A program made the translations under genes and the position numbers. Below are positions 42,246-50,848 of a stretch of 64,000 bases of DNA, in pieces (the first letter of the stretch is position 1; every line of letters begins with the position of its first letter). The DNA is from Firmicutes bacterium CAG:345 (GTDB lineage: Bacteria; Bacillota_I; Bacilli_A; RFN20; CAG-288): NCBI GenBank assembly GCA_000433315.1, contig FR893384.1, positions 1 through 64,000 on the forward strand, in the 5' to 3' direction. The notes below the pieces were generated by a model that made no database searches, had not been told where the DNA came from, and saw nothing but the letters and a program-made list of their open reading frames with translations.

Positions 42246-43616
42246 TTAAAAACCTAATTTTTTCTCTAAATATTCATGAAGTTCAGAAATTGAAATTCTT
42301 GTTTGTTCCATTGTATCACGATCACGGACAGTAACCATTTTATCTTCCAAAGAATCAAAATCAAAAGTTATGCATAATGGTGTGCCGATTGCATCTTGAC
42401 GACGATATCTCTTACCAATTGAACCTGTCAAATCATAGGTTGCATCATACTTTTTAAGTAAATCTAAATATACTTTATACGCTTCATCATTCAATTGCTT
42501 TGATAAAGGCAAAACAGCTAATGAATAAGGAGCAATTCTTGGTGCTAAATGCATAACAATACGAGTGTCTTTATCGAGTTGTTCTTCATCATAAGCATCT
42601 GTAAGCATAACAAGAATTAAACGATCAACACCAAATGAAGGTTCTACAACATGTGGAAGATATCTTTCATTAGTTTCTGGATCGAGATATGTTAAATCTT
42701 GTTGTGATGCTTCTTGGTGACGTGATAAATCATAATTGGTACGAGAAGCAATACCCATAAGCTCGCCCCAGCCCCAAGGGAAAGCATATTCAATATCTGT
42801 TGTTGCTTTAGAATAGAAAGCTAATTCTTCTTTTTCATGATCGCGGTAACGTAAATTCTCTTCTTTGATTCCTAATGATTTGACGAAATTCATGCAGTCG
42901 TTTTTATAGTATTCAAACCATTTTTCATCTTCACCAGGTTTAAAGAAAAATTCAATTTCCATCTGTTCAAATTCACGCATTCTATAAGTGAAATTTCCTG
43001 GAGTAATTTCGTTTCTAAAAGCCTTACCTATATCACAAATACCTATAGGCAATTTACTTCTAGTAGTGCGCATTACATTTTTAAAGTTGACAAATAAACC
43101 TTGAGCTGTTTCTGGTCTAAGATAAACCGTTGATGTTTTTTCTTCGGTTACACCGATAAATGTTTTAAACATCATTTGGAATTGACGAATTGGAGTAAAT
43201 GTACTCTTACCACATGTTGGGCATGTAATTTCTCCACTGGCAATAACTTCATTCATTTGTTCAGTTGTCATTCCGTCAACATCGAGCTCTGGCTTTTGAG
43301 ATTTAATTAAATCATCGGCTCTAAAACGAGCATGGCAATATTTGCAATCAATTAATGGATCATGGAAATTATCGACATGTCCTGTTGCTTGCCATACTTT
43401 TGGATTCATAATAATTGCTGGATCAATTTCAACATTATATGGATTTTCGCGAACATAATGTTCTCTCCAGACAGTTTTTAAATGATTTTTAACGGCTGTT
43501 CCTAATACGCCATAATCCCAAGAATTTGCAAGACCACCATAGATTTCAGATCCAGGAATCATGAATCCTTGTGATTGTAAGTGCGATGTAATTTTTGCAA
43601 ATGAAAACTTTCCCAT
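42246..43616 (-). CDS. glyS: Glycyl-tRNA synthetase (single-chain type)
   Basis: The 456-residue class II enzyme is the homodimeric (eukaryote/archaeal-like, GRS1) form, not the alpha2beta2 GlyQS. It has ITSHLQSQGFMIPGSEIYGGLANSWDYGVLG near residue 9, a zinc-binding CKYCHARF...CPTCGKS pair, motif 2 IGICDIGKAFRNEITP and motif 3 VVEPSFGVDRLILVML, then a C-terminal anticodon-binding domain. It is placed between recO and dnaG. GAGGT precedes the ATG, and an extended -10 TGC-TATAAT lies at 43647-43639. Confidence 0.95.
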   Translation of the reverse strand: MGKFSFAKITSHLQSQGFMIPGSEIYGGLANSWDYGVLGTAVKNHLKTVWREHYVRENPYNVEIDPAIIMNPKVWQATGHVDNFHDPLIDCKYCHARFRADDLIKSQKPELDVDGMTTEQMNEVIASGEITCPTCGKSTFTPIRQFQMMFKTFIGVTEEKTSTVYLRPETAQGLFVNFKNVMRTTRSKLPIGICDIGKAFRNEITPGNFTYRMREFEQMEIEFFFKPGEDEKWFEYYKNDCMNFVKSLGIKEENLRYRDHEKEELAFYSKATTDIEYAFPWGWGELMGIASRTNYDLSRHQEASQQDLTYLDPETNERYLPHVVEPSFGVDRLILVMLTDAYDEEQLDKDTRIVMHLAPRIAPYSLAVLPLSKQLNDEAYKVYLDLLKKYDATYDLTGSIGKRYRRQDAIGTPLCITFDFDSLEDKMVTVRDRDTMEQTRISISELHEYLEKKLGF

Positions 43617-43638
43617 ATTAATACCTCATAACTACTAA

Positions 43639-43647
43639 ATTATAGCA
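43639..43647 (-). promoter_or_regulatory. Extended -10 of glyS
   Basis: TGC-TATAAT on the minus strand, 22 bases before the glyS ATG, in the gap after recO. Confidence 0.55.
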
Positions 43648-43664
43648 TAATCAACTATAAAAGT

Positions 43665-44420
43665 TTAAAATTTTAAAAACCAATTTTTAAAGTTATTATA
43701 ACTTTTTAATTTAATTCCCATCGATGTATATAAATAATCAATTACTTCATCGAAAAGTTCTAACATTTTTCCAAGTGGCGGTTGTCTATTATATAACTGT
43801 TCTGGTTTTATTTTCATGGCAGTTTTTAAAATCAACATTTTCATATTGTCAGAAGGGGCAATATATAAATTGTCAGCACAATCATTGCAAATTAAACCAC
43901 CTTGCTCCATGTCATAATATTTAGTATCTTTTAAAGGATTTCCACAGCATGCGCAGACAAATCCTTTGTTAAAAACACCGATATTTTGAAGTATTTCAAG
44001 AAGTACAACAAAATCGGCAAAAACAAAATTTGCTGTTGTAGTATTTTTTGGAAAACTCAAAAGAGCTTCAATGAACTTATCATCGATAAAATCTTCTTCG
44101 GTGACAAGATTGGTAATAATTTCTTGAACAATACCTAAAGCTGTCATAAATTTCAAGTCTTCATAGATATCGGTTCTATTTTTCTTTAATTTGACACCTT
44201 TAATTTCCGGGTGATCTTTATATCCGCCAATCTCAAGCACAACATCTGAATATATATAAGTTGCAAGATGTAATTTACTTGTTGGTTTCATTGCACCACA
44301 AGCTTTAAATGTCAATTTTCTCCCTTCGGAAAGTATGGTTATTATTGCATCTGCATCTTTATAAGCATTAGCGGTAATTACTGTTCCTTCAATATTTGTT
44401 AATTCGACAGGCTTTATCAT
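43665..44420 (-). CDS. recO: DNA repair protein RecO
   Basis: RecO loads RecA onto SSB-coated DNA in the RecFOR pathway. The 251-residue protein has the N-terminal OB fold (EGTVITANAYKDADAIITILSEGRKLTFKACGAMKPTSKL), helical middle and a zinc-binding pair CACCGNPL...LICNDC near residues 160-185. It overlaps era by four bases (ATGA-type), so the two are translationally coupled. The order era-recO-glyS matches Bacillus. Confidence 0.93.
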   Translation of the reverse strand: MIKPVELTNIEGTVITANAYKDADAIITILSEGRKLTFKACGAMKPTSKLHLATYIYSDVVLEIGGYKDHPEIKGVKLKKNRTDIYEDLKFMTALGIVQEIITNLVTEEDFIDDKFIEALLSFPKNTTTANFVFADFVVLLEILQNIGVFNKGFVCACCGNPLKDTKYYDMEQGGLICNDCADNLYIAPSDNMKMLILKTAMKIKPEQLYNRQPPLGKMLELFDEVIDYLYTSMGIKLKSYNNFKNWFLKF

Positions 44421-45301
44421 TCTTTATAGCCATACTCTTTCAATCTGCGTTCATCGTTGCGCCATTCAGGAACTACTTTGACAAATAAATGCAATAAACA
44501 CCCTCTTCCAGTAAACCCTTTAATAGAATTTTCTGCATATTTTCTAATTTTGGTAATCATTTGTCCATTTTTTCCGACAACAATTGCACGCTCGGAAGCC
44601 TTTTCAACAATGATATCTGCAGTAATTTCATCTAAATCTTCAGATTTATCAACGTGTAAAATATTAATATGTATTGCGTGTGGAACTTCTTGTCTTAATA
44701 AACGCATGCATTTTTCTTTAATAAATTCACTATAAACAAATTCAACAGGTCTATCTAGTAGATAATCTTCCGGAAAATATGGTTCTTCTTCTGGAAGGAC
44801 ACTTTTTATAGCTGGAATAAAAGTTGAAGGAATATCTTTTTCTGTTGCGACAATTGTAATTATTCTTTCATCTGGAACATTTTTAAAATAAGATTTATAT
44901 AAATTCTTTCTTTCTTCAAAGACAGAAATAGATGGCAATTTATCTATTTTATTCAATACAACAAAAAGAGGCTTTCCTGATTTCACTAAATTATTTATAG
45001 TATGTTCATCAGGTTTATGCGAAATGTCAATAACATAAATTACTGCATCAGCATCGGATAAAGCTTCCTTAGCATCCTTTATATAAATTTTTCCAAGTTC
45101 ACCATGTGGCTTATGAAGTCCCGGAGTATCAACAAAAATGATCTGTGATTCTTCATCGTTATAAATTGCTCTAATATTTTCCCTTGTTGTTTGTGGTTTA
45201 TCGCTTACAGCAAGTATTTTAATTCCCATAAGACCATTAACAAAAGTCGATTTTCCAGCATTAGCTTCACCTATTAAAGCTACAAATCCTACTTTTTTCA
45301 T
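44417..45301 (-). CDS. era: GTPase Era
   Basis: Era is an essential GTPase that binds the 3' end of 16S rRNA during 30S maturation. The 294-residue protein has G1 IGEANAGKSTFVN near residue 10, G2 TTRENIRAIY, G3 DTPGLHKP near 58, G4 NKIDKLP near 120, G5 and a KH domain with VVGKNGQMITKIRKYAENSI near 240. G1 reads GEANAGKS rather than GRPNVGKS, within tolerated variation. It overlaps cdd upstream by four bases and recO downstream by four. Confidence 0.96.
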   Translation of the reverse strand: MKKVGFVALIGEANAGKSTFVNGLMGIKILAVSDKPQTTRENIRAIYNDEESQIIFVDTPGLHKPHGELGKIYIKDAKEALSDADAVIYVIDISHKPDEHTINNLVKSGKPLFVVLNKIDKLPSISVFEERKNLYKSYFKNVPDERIITIVATEKDIPSTFIPAIKSVLPEEEPYFPEDYLLDRPVEFVYSEFIKEKCMRLLRQEVPHAIHINILHVDKSEDLDEITADIIVEKASERAIVVGKNGQMITKIRKYAENSIKGFTGRGCLLHLFVKVVPEWRNDERRLKEYGYKE

Positions 45302-45699
45302 TTTAAATCTTCTCCGGAGAATGCAAATGGTAAAAGTTTTTCAACTGTGGTTTTTTTAATTTTTCCCTTTAAATTATACAAATATACTGGAGTATGATAC
45401 TCTAGAAGCTCAGCCATTACTTGTCGACAACTGCCACAAGGAGAAACAGGCTCATCAGTATCAGCAATGCATGCCAAAAATTCAGCATCTTCTTTTTTGT
45501 AACCTAAAAGCTTAAATTGAAACATAGCTGTTCTTTCGGCACAAATTGAACATCCATAGGCTGAATTTTCTAAATTTGCTCCTTTAATTATTCTTCCATC
45601 TTTTGTCAAAATTATTGCTCCAACGGCAAATTTTGAATATGGAGAGTAACTTTTGCTACGAGCATCCAATAATTCTTTTAATATTTCTTGATCAGTCAT
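45298..45699 (-). CDS. cdd: Cytidine deaminase
   Basis: Cdd converts cytidine to uridine in pyrimidine salvage. The 133-residue protein has the zinc site CAERTAMFQ near residue 53 (catalytic Glu) and PCGSCRQVMAEL near 88, with the ENSAYGCSICAER start of the family. It overlaps ybeY upstream by eight bases and era downstream by four. The order ybeY-cdd-era is like Bacillus, but dgkA, usually between ybeY and cdd, is missing. Confidence 0.96.
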   Translation of the reverse strand: MTDQEILKELLDARSKSYSPYSKFAVGAIILTKDGRIIKGANLENSAYGCSICAERTAMFQFKLLGYKKEDAEFLACIADTDEPVSPCGSCRQVMAELLEYHTPVYLYNLKGKIKKTTVEKLLPFAFSGEDLK

Positions 45700-46159
45700 T
45701 GTAGTACTCCTTTATATATTCATTAAATAATTCATCTTGCTTATTAAACATAATTCTAGCTTCTTCTTCATCATTAACATGATCATAGCCTAGTATGTGC
45801 AGAAAACCATGAATAAATAAATAAATCATTTCTTCTTGAAAGTCATTTCCTATTTCATCTGCTCTTTTTTTCACTTGGGCAGGACAAATCATGATATCAC
45901 CTAAGTCAACAAAGAATTCATTTTCTTCTTCAGTTTTATCATCAAGATAAGCAAATGTTATAACATCAGCAACATAATCTTTACCACGGTATGTTTTATT
46001 GGTATATAAACTTTCTTCTTCGTCGATTAAACTCAATGAAAGTATATGATAAATAGGTTTGCATAATTTTTTTAATAAGAATTCATATACTTTCTTGAAA
46101 ATTTCTTCATATTCTGGAAATTTTCCTATTTTGTCTTCAAAATCAAATTCAAATTCCAT
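45692..46159 (-). CDS. ybeY: Endoribonuclease YbeY
   Basis: YbeY is a zinc endoribonuclease for 16S rRNA 3' maturation and ribosome quality control. The 155-residue protein has the metal motif HGFLHILGYDHVNDEEEARIM (HxxxHxxGxDH) near residues 117-137 and TNKTYRGKDYVADVITFAY near 53. GGAGGT precedes the ATG. In Bacillus it follows phoH and the PgpH-type HD gene; neither is here. Instead the C39-like peptidase gene lies immediately upstream (24 bases). Confidence 0.95.
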   Translation of the reverse strand: MEFEFDFEDKIGKFPEYEEIFKKVYEFLLKKLCKPIYHILSLSLIDEEESLYTNKTYRGKDYVADVITFAYLDDKTEEENEFFVDLGDIMICPAQVKKRADEIGNDFQEEMIYLFIHGFLHILGYDHVNDEEEARIMFNKQDELFNEYIKEYYND

Positions 46160-46183
46160 AAGTGACCTCCGTGGGTCTTTATT

Positions 46184-47419
46184 CTATTGGTTTATATTTT
46201 TTTTGTCAAGGTAAGTACAATAAACTACTTTGTCTTTATCAAAAGATAACTTTTCATAATCTTTAAAATCAACAATTTTCGATAAAGAAAAGTCACCTTT
46301 GGAACTTATTTCATCAATCTTAATCAAAGATAAAATTAAAGCTATCAAGTATCCTCCATTAAAAATCAATGTTTCAAAAGATAATTTTTGAGTTTGATAA
46401 AGCATAACTAAGACATAAATTAATGCTATAGCAAATGGAACTAAACGCAATAGATAATAGTACCACATATATTTTCCTCCTACCTTTGCCTGTTGTCCAT
46501 AGATTTTTAACGCTTTTTCTTTATCATATTCTTTAATCAGGTAATGTCTTAATTTCTTTTCTTTTATATCTGCACTAATTTTTAAACAATTTAATTTTTG
46601 ATTGACAAAGTTTAAAAAGAAATATGTGAATACAAGTATCAAACATATACCACAAAAAAGAAGAAAATTTTCAAAAGAAGCTAAAAGCGACAATATAAAA
46701 ATAACTTCTAAATGATTTATAAGTGTGGTTAAATTAGAAAAATATTCGTTTTTAATATTGATTAGGTCTTCATAATTTTTTTCATTTTTATAACTCGCTA
46801 AATATGGTAGAAGTAATCGTGAATCAATTTTTCTATTAAGAAGTATAATATTTTGTCTTTTTAGAAAAGATATTACAATAGAACAGATCGTCCCTAAAAA
46901 TAAATAAGTTATATCACCAAAATTTGTTGTTAAACATATTCCTAAAATGAAAATAATCATTTCAAAAATTGATAAAATTGTATATAGTAATATCTCTTTA
47001 AATGAAAACAATTTTACTTCAAGATCATTAATATCTTTTTCTATTTTATTTTGTACTTCTAATACTTTACCTGTAAATTCGTTTAAAAATTTTTTCTTAT
47101 TTATTTTATAAATACCACAAGATGAATCATAAATTTTAAGTTTTCTTTTATTGCCGCTTGCAACTACAAAATGATAAGATTCTTCCCTTTTTAATTGACA
47201 AATAAAAGGTCTTTTTATTTCATCTAACCCTTTTTGATCTACTTCATATCCTTTAATGTCTACGCCATATTTTTTCAAACCATTTTGTATAGATAAGAAA
47301 TTGTTCATTTTTTCTTTTTCAAAATAGGCTGCTTCATATTTACGACTTTTGTACAACAATCTTAATAGAGTACGTGAACTTGCTCGACCACAATCTTTAT
47401 CAGTGTTTTGATAATTCAT
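46184..47419 (-). CDS. C39-like cysteine peptidase fused to a six-helix membrane domain, no ATPase
   Basis: The 411-residue protein begins with a papain-like C39 domain as found at the N-terminus of bacteriocin ABC exporters: Gln4-x5-Cys10-Gly, His83 in YHFVVASG, Asp98 in KIYDSSCG, and KKKFLNEFTGKVLEV at its end, so the full triad and oxyanion Gln are present. Six hydrophobic helices follow (about 143-165, 171-187, 235-255, 256-270, 322-341, 352-368), like the exporter membrane domain. The protein then ends without Walker A, signature or Walker B. ATG at 47419 is chosen because AGGTGAT precedes it; a GTG lies nine bases further upstream. It sits between yqfD and ybeY, where phoH is expected. 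Its Shine-Dalgarno is hidden in a hairpin. Function is unknown; a role in spore formation is inferred from context only. Confidence 0.72.
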   Translation of the reverse strand: MNYQNTDKDCGRASSRTLLRLLYKSRKYEAAYFEKEKMNNFLSIQNGLKKYGVDIKGYEVDQKGLDEIKRPFICQLKREESYHFVVASGNKRKLKIYDSSCGIYKINKKKFLNEFTGKVLEVQNKIEKDINDLEVKLFSFKEILLYTILSIFEMIIFILGICLTTNFGDITYLFLGTICSIVISFLKRQNIILLNRKIDSRLLLPYLASYKNEKNYEDLINIKNEYFSNLTTLINHLEVIFILSLLASFENFLLFCGICLILVFTYFFLNFVNQKLNCLKISADIKEKKLRHYLIKEYDKEKALKIYGQQAKVGGKYMWYYYLLRLVPFAIALIYVLVMLYQTQKLSFETLIFNGGYLIALILSLIKIDEISSKGDFSLSKIVDFKDYEKLSFDKDKVVYCTYLDKKNINQ

Positions 47420-47424
47420 TTTTA

Positions 47425-47448
47425 TCACCTCACTAATATAAAAGGTGA
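47425..47448 (-). promoter_or_regulatory. Hairpin covering the Shine-Dalgarno of the C39-like gene
   Basis: On the minus strand TCACCT (47448-47443) pairs perfectly with AGGTGA (47430-47425), the Shine-Dalgarno, with a 12-base loop. Confidence 0.5.
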
Positions 47449-47458
47449 AATGATTTTT

Positions 47459-48367
47459 TTATTGCGATATAGCTATATTTTTTTCAATTGTATAATGAAG
47501 TTTCATCATGGCTATAGTATTTTTTTCTTCATATTTTAAAACTAGCCGATCAATTAAGACTGAATTTTTATCTAAAATCATTTGATCAGCAATAGAAAGC
47601 AAAGTTTGATAATTAGTTGCAATATCAATATTTTGACATTGTACAACTATTTCTTTCCAACATTTGGCAAATACCTTACCATATGCCTGGGCTTTTTTAT
47701 CATTCTCATCTATATTACCAGCGATGAGTAATTGTCCTTTTTTTACATAATCTCCCTCTTTTACTAGAGGAATACCATAGGAAAGCTCTAAACGTGTAAT
47801 TACTCCATCTTCTTTGGCGTAATAATTTTTTTCAAGGTCTGGCAGAATAATAGGCGGTCGATATTTATTAAAACTAACATTTATATCTCCCCCCTTTATC
47901 AATAATTCAAAGCTTTCTAATCTTTTGTCAAATTTTTCTAAAATATAATCATTAACTTCTTTCAGTTTTTCCTTAGTTGGAATTTTGGCAAAAGGTTTTA
48001 TTTCCTGTTCATATAAAACAGTTTTTATCTCTTCTTTTATTGTATTATCATTACCTGTGATATTCAATTTATAAATTCTTGTCATCATAAAATAAAAAAG
48101 AGGAAGTATGACAATAATAGCTAATAGTTCACTTTTATGTTTCCCTATTCTTTTAAAAAAATGAATAAAAAAAGGATCTTTTATACAATTTAAATCCGGC
48201 ATAATTTTCTTTAATTTTTTTTCATCTTTTTTATATGCTTTAAACTGAAATAAATATGGGCTGATTTCTTTAAAATCTTCAACAACTAAATCGTTTTCTC
48301 TAATCCTATTTAATATCAATATAGGAGAATAAGATTTGACTTCATAAACAGATTTAAATTTTTTCAT
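47459..48367 (-). CDS. yqfD: Sporulation protein YqfD
   Basis: YqfD is a mother-cell membrane protein needed for efficient sporulation in Bacillus; its biochemical role is unknown. The 302-residue protein has the family layout: a soluble N-terminal domain of about 85 residues (ending LNCIKDPFFIHFFKRIGKHK), a membrane helix near 78-97, an extracytoplasmic region with ITGNDNTIKEEIKTVL, and the RPPIILPDLEKNYYAKEDGVITRLELSYGIPLVKEGDYVKKGQLLIAGNID segment near 165-215, a lipoyl/hammerhead-like beta fold. It overlaps yqfC by 14 bases, as yqfC-yqfD in Bacillus. Confidence 0.88.
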   Translation of the reverse strand: MKKFKSVYEVKSYSPILILNRIRENDLVVEDFKEISPYLFQFKAYKKDEKKLKKIMPDLNCIKDPFFIHFFKRIGKHKSELLAIIVILPLFYFMMTRIYKLNITGNDNTIKEEIKTVLYEQEIKPFAKIPTKEKLKEVNDYILEKFDKRLESFELLIKGGDINVSFNKYRPPIILPDLEKNYYAKEDGVITRLELSYGIPLVKEGDYVKKGQLLIAGNIDENDKKAQAYGKVFAKCWKEIVVQCQNIDIATNYQTLLSIADQMILDKNSVLIDRLVLKYEEKNTIAMMKLHYTIEKNIAISQ

Positions 48368-48563
48368 TTCTTTTCACCATCATAAAAATTCCTTCAACAG
48401 AAATTTCATTCTTAGAAAAATAAGTACATAACAAATTATCACCAAATATTTCTAAAATATAGTTGTTCATAATTACTTCAATAAATTTTGGAGATATTTT
48501 TGAAATATCTTTAAATCCAAGAATTGTTAAAGAATTTTTTTCAAATAATATTTTTTCTGTCAC
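48354..48563 (-). CDS. yqfC: Sporulation protein YqfC
   Basis: The 69-residue protein resembles YqfC/YabP-type sporulation proteins: SLTILGFKDI near residue 11, YILEIFGDNLLCTYFSKNEISVEGIFMMV in the second half, a repeating beta-strand pattern. It is shorter than B. subtilis YqfC (about 93) because the Leu/Pro-rich N-terminal lead-in is missing. The GTG start at 48563 has no Shine-Dalgarno and lies inside a hairpin. It sits directly downstream of dnaI (27 bases) and is followed by yqfD. The call rests on the pattern plus strong synteny with yqfD. Confidence 0.72.
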   Translation of the reverse strand: MTEKILFEKNSLTILGFKDISKISPKFIEVIMNNYILEIFGDNLLCTYFSKNEISVEGIFMMVKRNEKI

Positions 48564-48580
48564 ATTAAAAAATATGACAG
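48557..48580 (-). promoter_or_regulatory. Hairpin enclosing the yqfC start codon
   Basis: On the minus strand CTGTCATAT (48580-48572) pairs with ATGTGACAG (48565-48557), nine pairs with one G-U, loop of six. The GTG start is in the 3' arm. It is not followed by a T run, so it is not a terminator. Confidence 0.5.
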
Positions 48581-48590
48581 CGTTTATTTT

Positions 48591-49520
48591 TTATGCTTTG
48601 AAAGAAAATAAAACCGGTTCATCAAAACTGATAACTTTAGTTGTTTTAATTCTTCTGACAATTGCTTGATGTGGTTTTGCATAATTACCACTTGATAAAG
48701 ATACGGAACTTAATAAGTCTTCTTCTCCAGACATTATAACAATTTTTCCATCTTGAGTAGCACTTTTCAAAATCGGTAATAAAATATTATCGAAAATGGA
48801 TATGTATTTATTAAAGCAGTCGAAATTTTCTATTATTATAACTTTTGAATTTTCAATCTTTTTTTGTAATTCTAATAAATCTTTAACATCTTCTTCATTT
48901 TTATCAAGACGAAAATAATTAAGATTCCATGTCGGATCAATGACAACTGTTGTTTTTAAATTTTTTAAAGAAAATGCAATGGCAAAATCACTTAATATCT
49001 TTCTATTATCATTTGTTGTTTGTAAATAGAAAATATGAGAGGAAGTATAGTTATCAACTTCTTTAATATTTTGGATTAAAAGTTTTGCTGCTTTTAAAAA
49101 TTCAGTCTTTGGATTTGTGATTTCTTTATTAAATTTTGTCATTTTAAAAAAGATACTAAAAGCTTCTTCGTATTTATTTTGACCATATTGTAAATAAGGA
49201 AGATATTTTATAACATCTTCTTTTTTCGAACAAACTCTATTGATTAAATCAGCATTTTTTAAATCGATGTCATAATAATATCCTCTTCTTTTCCCTTTAG
49301 GACAAGAATAGAAGTTTTGGCAATTAATACATGGTTTTTGATCAATTAAAGCTCTATATATCCAAGGTCGCAATGAAGAAAATGAATCATTTTTTAATAA
49401 ATAACTATATTTTTCTTTAAACTTTGGGTATTCTTCAAATAAATTTGCTATTTTTTCATCTAAAATATCATTAGCGCTTTCATTGTCATCTATTTTATTT
49501 TTAAATTTTTGTAAGTCCAT
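48591..49520 (-). CDS. dnaI: DnaI-like helicase loader with degenerate ATP site
   Basis: DnaI loads the replicative helicase in Firmicutes. The 309-residue protein has the N-terminal helicase-binding zinc-type segment CINCQNFYSCPKGKRRGYYYDI near residues 64-85 and a C-terminal AAA+-like domain. Aligned to B. subtilis DnaI, the Walker A strand GLYLHGSFGVGKT becomes HIFYLQTTNDNRK near 165-177, and Walker B LMLDD becomes IIIEN near 228. The sensor/arginine-finger region RIMERIQYLAYPI aligns with AIVRRIKTTKVIS. So the fold is recognisable but ATP binding is doubtful. It follows dnaB by seven bases, and no other DnaI/DnaC-type loader is in the window. Confidence 0.78.
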   Translation of the reverse strand: MDLQKFKNKIDDNESANDILDEKIANLFEEYPKFKEKYSYLLKNDSFSSLRPWIYRALIDQKPCINCQNFYSCPKGKRRGYYYDIDLKNADLINRVCSKKEDVIKYLPYLQYGQNKYEEAFSIFFKMTKFNKEITNPKTEFLKAAKLLIQNIKEVDNYTSSHIFYLQTTNDNRKILSDFAIAFSLKNLKTTVVIDPTWNLNYFRLDKNEEDVKDLLELQKKIENSKVIIIENFDCFNKYISIFDNILLPILKSATQDGKIVIMSGEEDLLSSVSLSSGNYAKPHQAIVRRIKTTKVISFDEPVLFSFKA

Positions 49521-49527
49521 ATTTCAC

Positions 49528-50796
49528 CTAAAATACTAAATCATCTTCACTTATTTCCGGAAGCGATGTTTCTTCTTGATTATTTTCAGCAAATATATTT
49601 TTCTCTTTTTGCTTTAAAGAAGTATCTATATTTTGTAAAGGAACAGTCTTATCATTTTGTTTGTTCTTCATATTTTGAACTTGTTTAAACAAGACCATAT
49701 AAGCTAAATAACTATCCTTACCTGCCTGATTATAAACCAATGTTCGTGCAATTTTTTTGGCGTAATTTTTAGCAAATACACCATTTGTTGAAGCTAAAGT
49801 AAAATCAATTACAACACTGATAACCGAAGGAATTAATTCATAATCCTTCTCCAATTCTTCAATTAAATCATAATCATCTAATTGTGGTTTAACATGAGTT
49901 AAATGAAATAAAACTTCTATCGGTGAATAATGGGAAAAAGCTTCAAGTTTTTTAGAAACAACCGTATCGCCAAGATATTTTATATATTTATCTTCTTCTT
50001 GATTTACTTCTTTTTTCAATGTTTTATCTATCGAACTACGAACGCTTTTTATGAAGGCTTTTTCAACAAATACACCACGGGATGATATTGAATCCAGATA
50101 TTTATCCACTAAATTATCCATGCTTAAATGATATAAATCAGCGGTCTCGGCCAAAATTTTAATTGTATTTTCATCGATATTATCAGCATTTCCAAAAGGC
50201 TCTTTTTCAGCAAATATTCTTTTAAATTCTTCTAAAGAAAAATATGAATCTTTCATATTTTCACGTGTTTGATATGACTTATTTTCAGTTTCTTTAAAGA
50301 ATAGCTCATCTTGTACAGAAAAATAATCCTCAAATTTTGCTGATACGTTTTGAAAAGAAGAATCAATTTTTTTTGTGAGACCAAAAATCATTTTCAATTT
50401 TCGAAGCTCTAATTCACCACAAGCTTTTTCTAAATTTCCAACTAAAAGGACATCAGAAAAGAATTGTTTAGGATCTTTTGGTTGTTGCAAATCAAAAACA
50501 TATTCATCCTTATCATTGATATTTTTTTTATAAGTTTTTAATAGTCCAATAGCTTCTAATTTTTCTCTAGCTAAAATAAAATGAAAACCATCTATATTTA
50601 AGTTTTTTTTCAAATTATTTAAGGGACCTTGATAATATTCTTTTTCACCTAATAGACTATCAAAAAAAGAATACATTCCAAAAGATTCAAATCCAATTAA
50701 TGGAAGATATAACATTGCTAAAACTTTTCTATCCGTATTAGATAGAGTATAGTGTCTCCATAGCAAAAAAGTATCATTTTCTTCGATGTTTTTCAT
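49528..50796 (-). CDS. dnaB: Replication initiation/membrane attachment protein DnaB
   Basis: The Firmicutes DnaB (unrelated to E. coli DnaB helicase) helps DnaD and DnaI load the helicase at oriC. The 422-residue protein has an N-terminal winged-helix domain (TFLLWRHYTLSNTDRKVLAMLYLPLIGFESFGMYSFF, typical of the family), a central linker, and a C-terminal DnaD-like helical domain near 280-370 (SPIEVLFHLTHVKPQLDDYDLIEELEKDYELIPSVISVVIDFTL). A polar tail ends LPEISEDDLVF. The pair dnaB-dnaI is conserved in Bacilli. No clear Shine-Dalgarno is seen before the ATG. Confidence 0.87.
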   Translation of the reverse strand: MKNIEENDTFLLWRHYTLSNTDRKVLAMLYLPLIGFESFGMYSFFDSLLGEKEYYQGPLNNLKKNLNIDGFHFILAREKLEAIGLLKTYKKNINDKDEYVFDLQQPKDPKQFFSDVLLVGNLEKACGELELRKLKMIFGLTKKIDSSFQNVSAKFEDYFSVQDELFFKETENKSYQTRENMKDSYFSLEEFKRIFAEKEPFGNADNIDENTIKILAETADLYHLSMDNLVDKYLDSISSRGVFVEKAFIKSVRSSIDKTLKKEVNQEEDKYIKYLGDTVVSKKLEAFSHYSPIEVLFHLTHVKPQLDDYDLIEELEKDYELIPSVISVVIDFTLASTNGVFAKNYAKKIARTLVYNQAGKDSYLAYMVLFKQVQNMKNKQNDKTVPLQNIDTSLKQKEKNIFAENNQEETSLPEISEDDLVF

Positions 50797-50848
50797 TCTT
50801 ATATTGTAACAAAAATTTGTAGATAATTTAATAGATTGTATTAGATAA

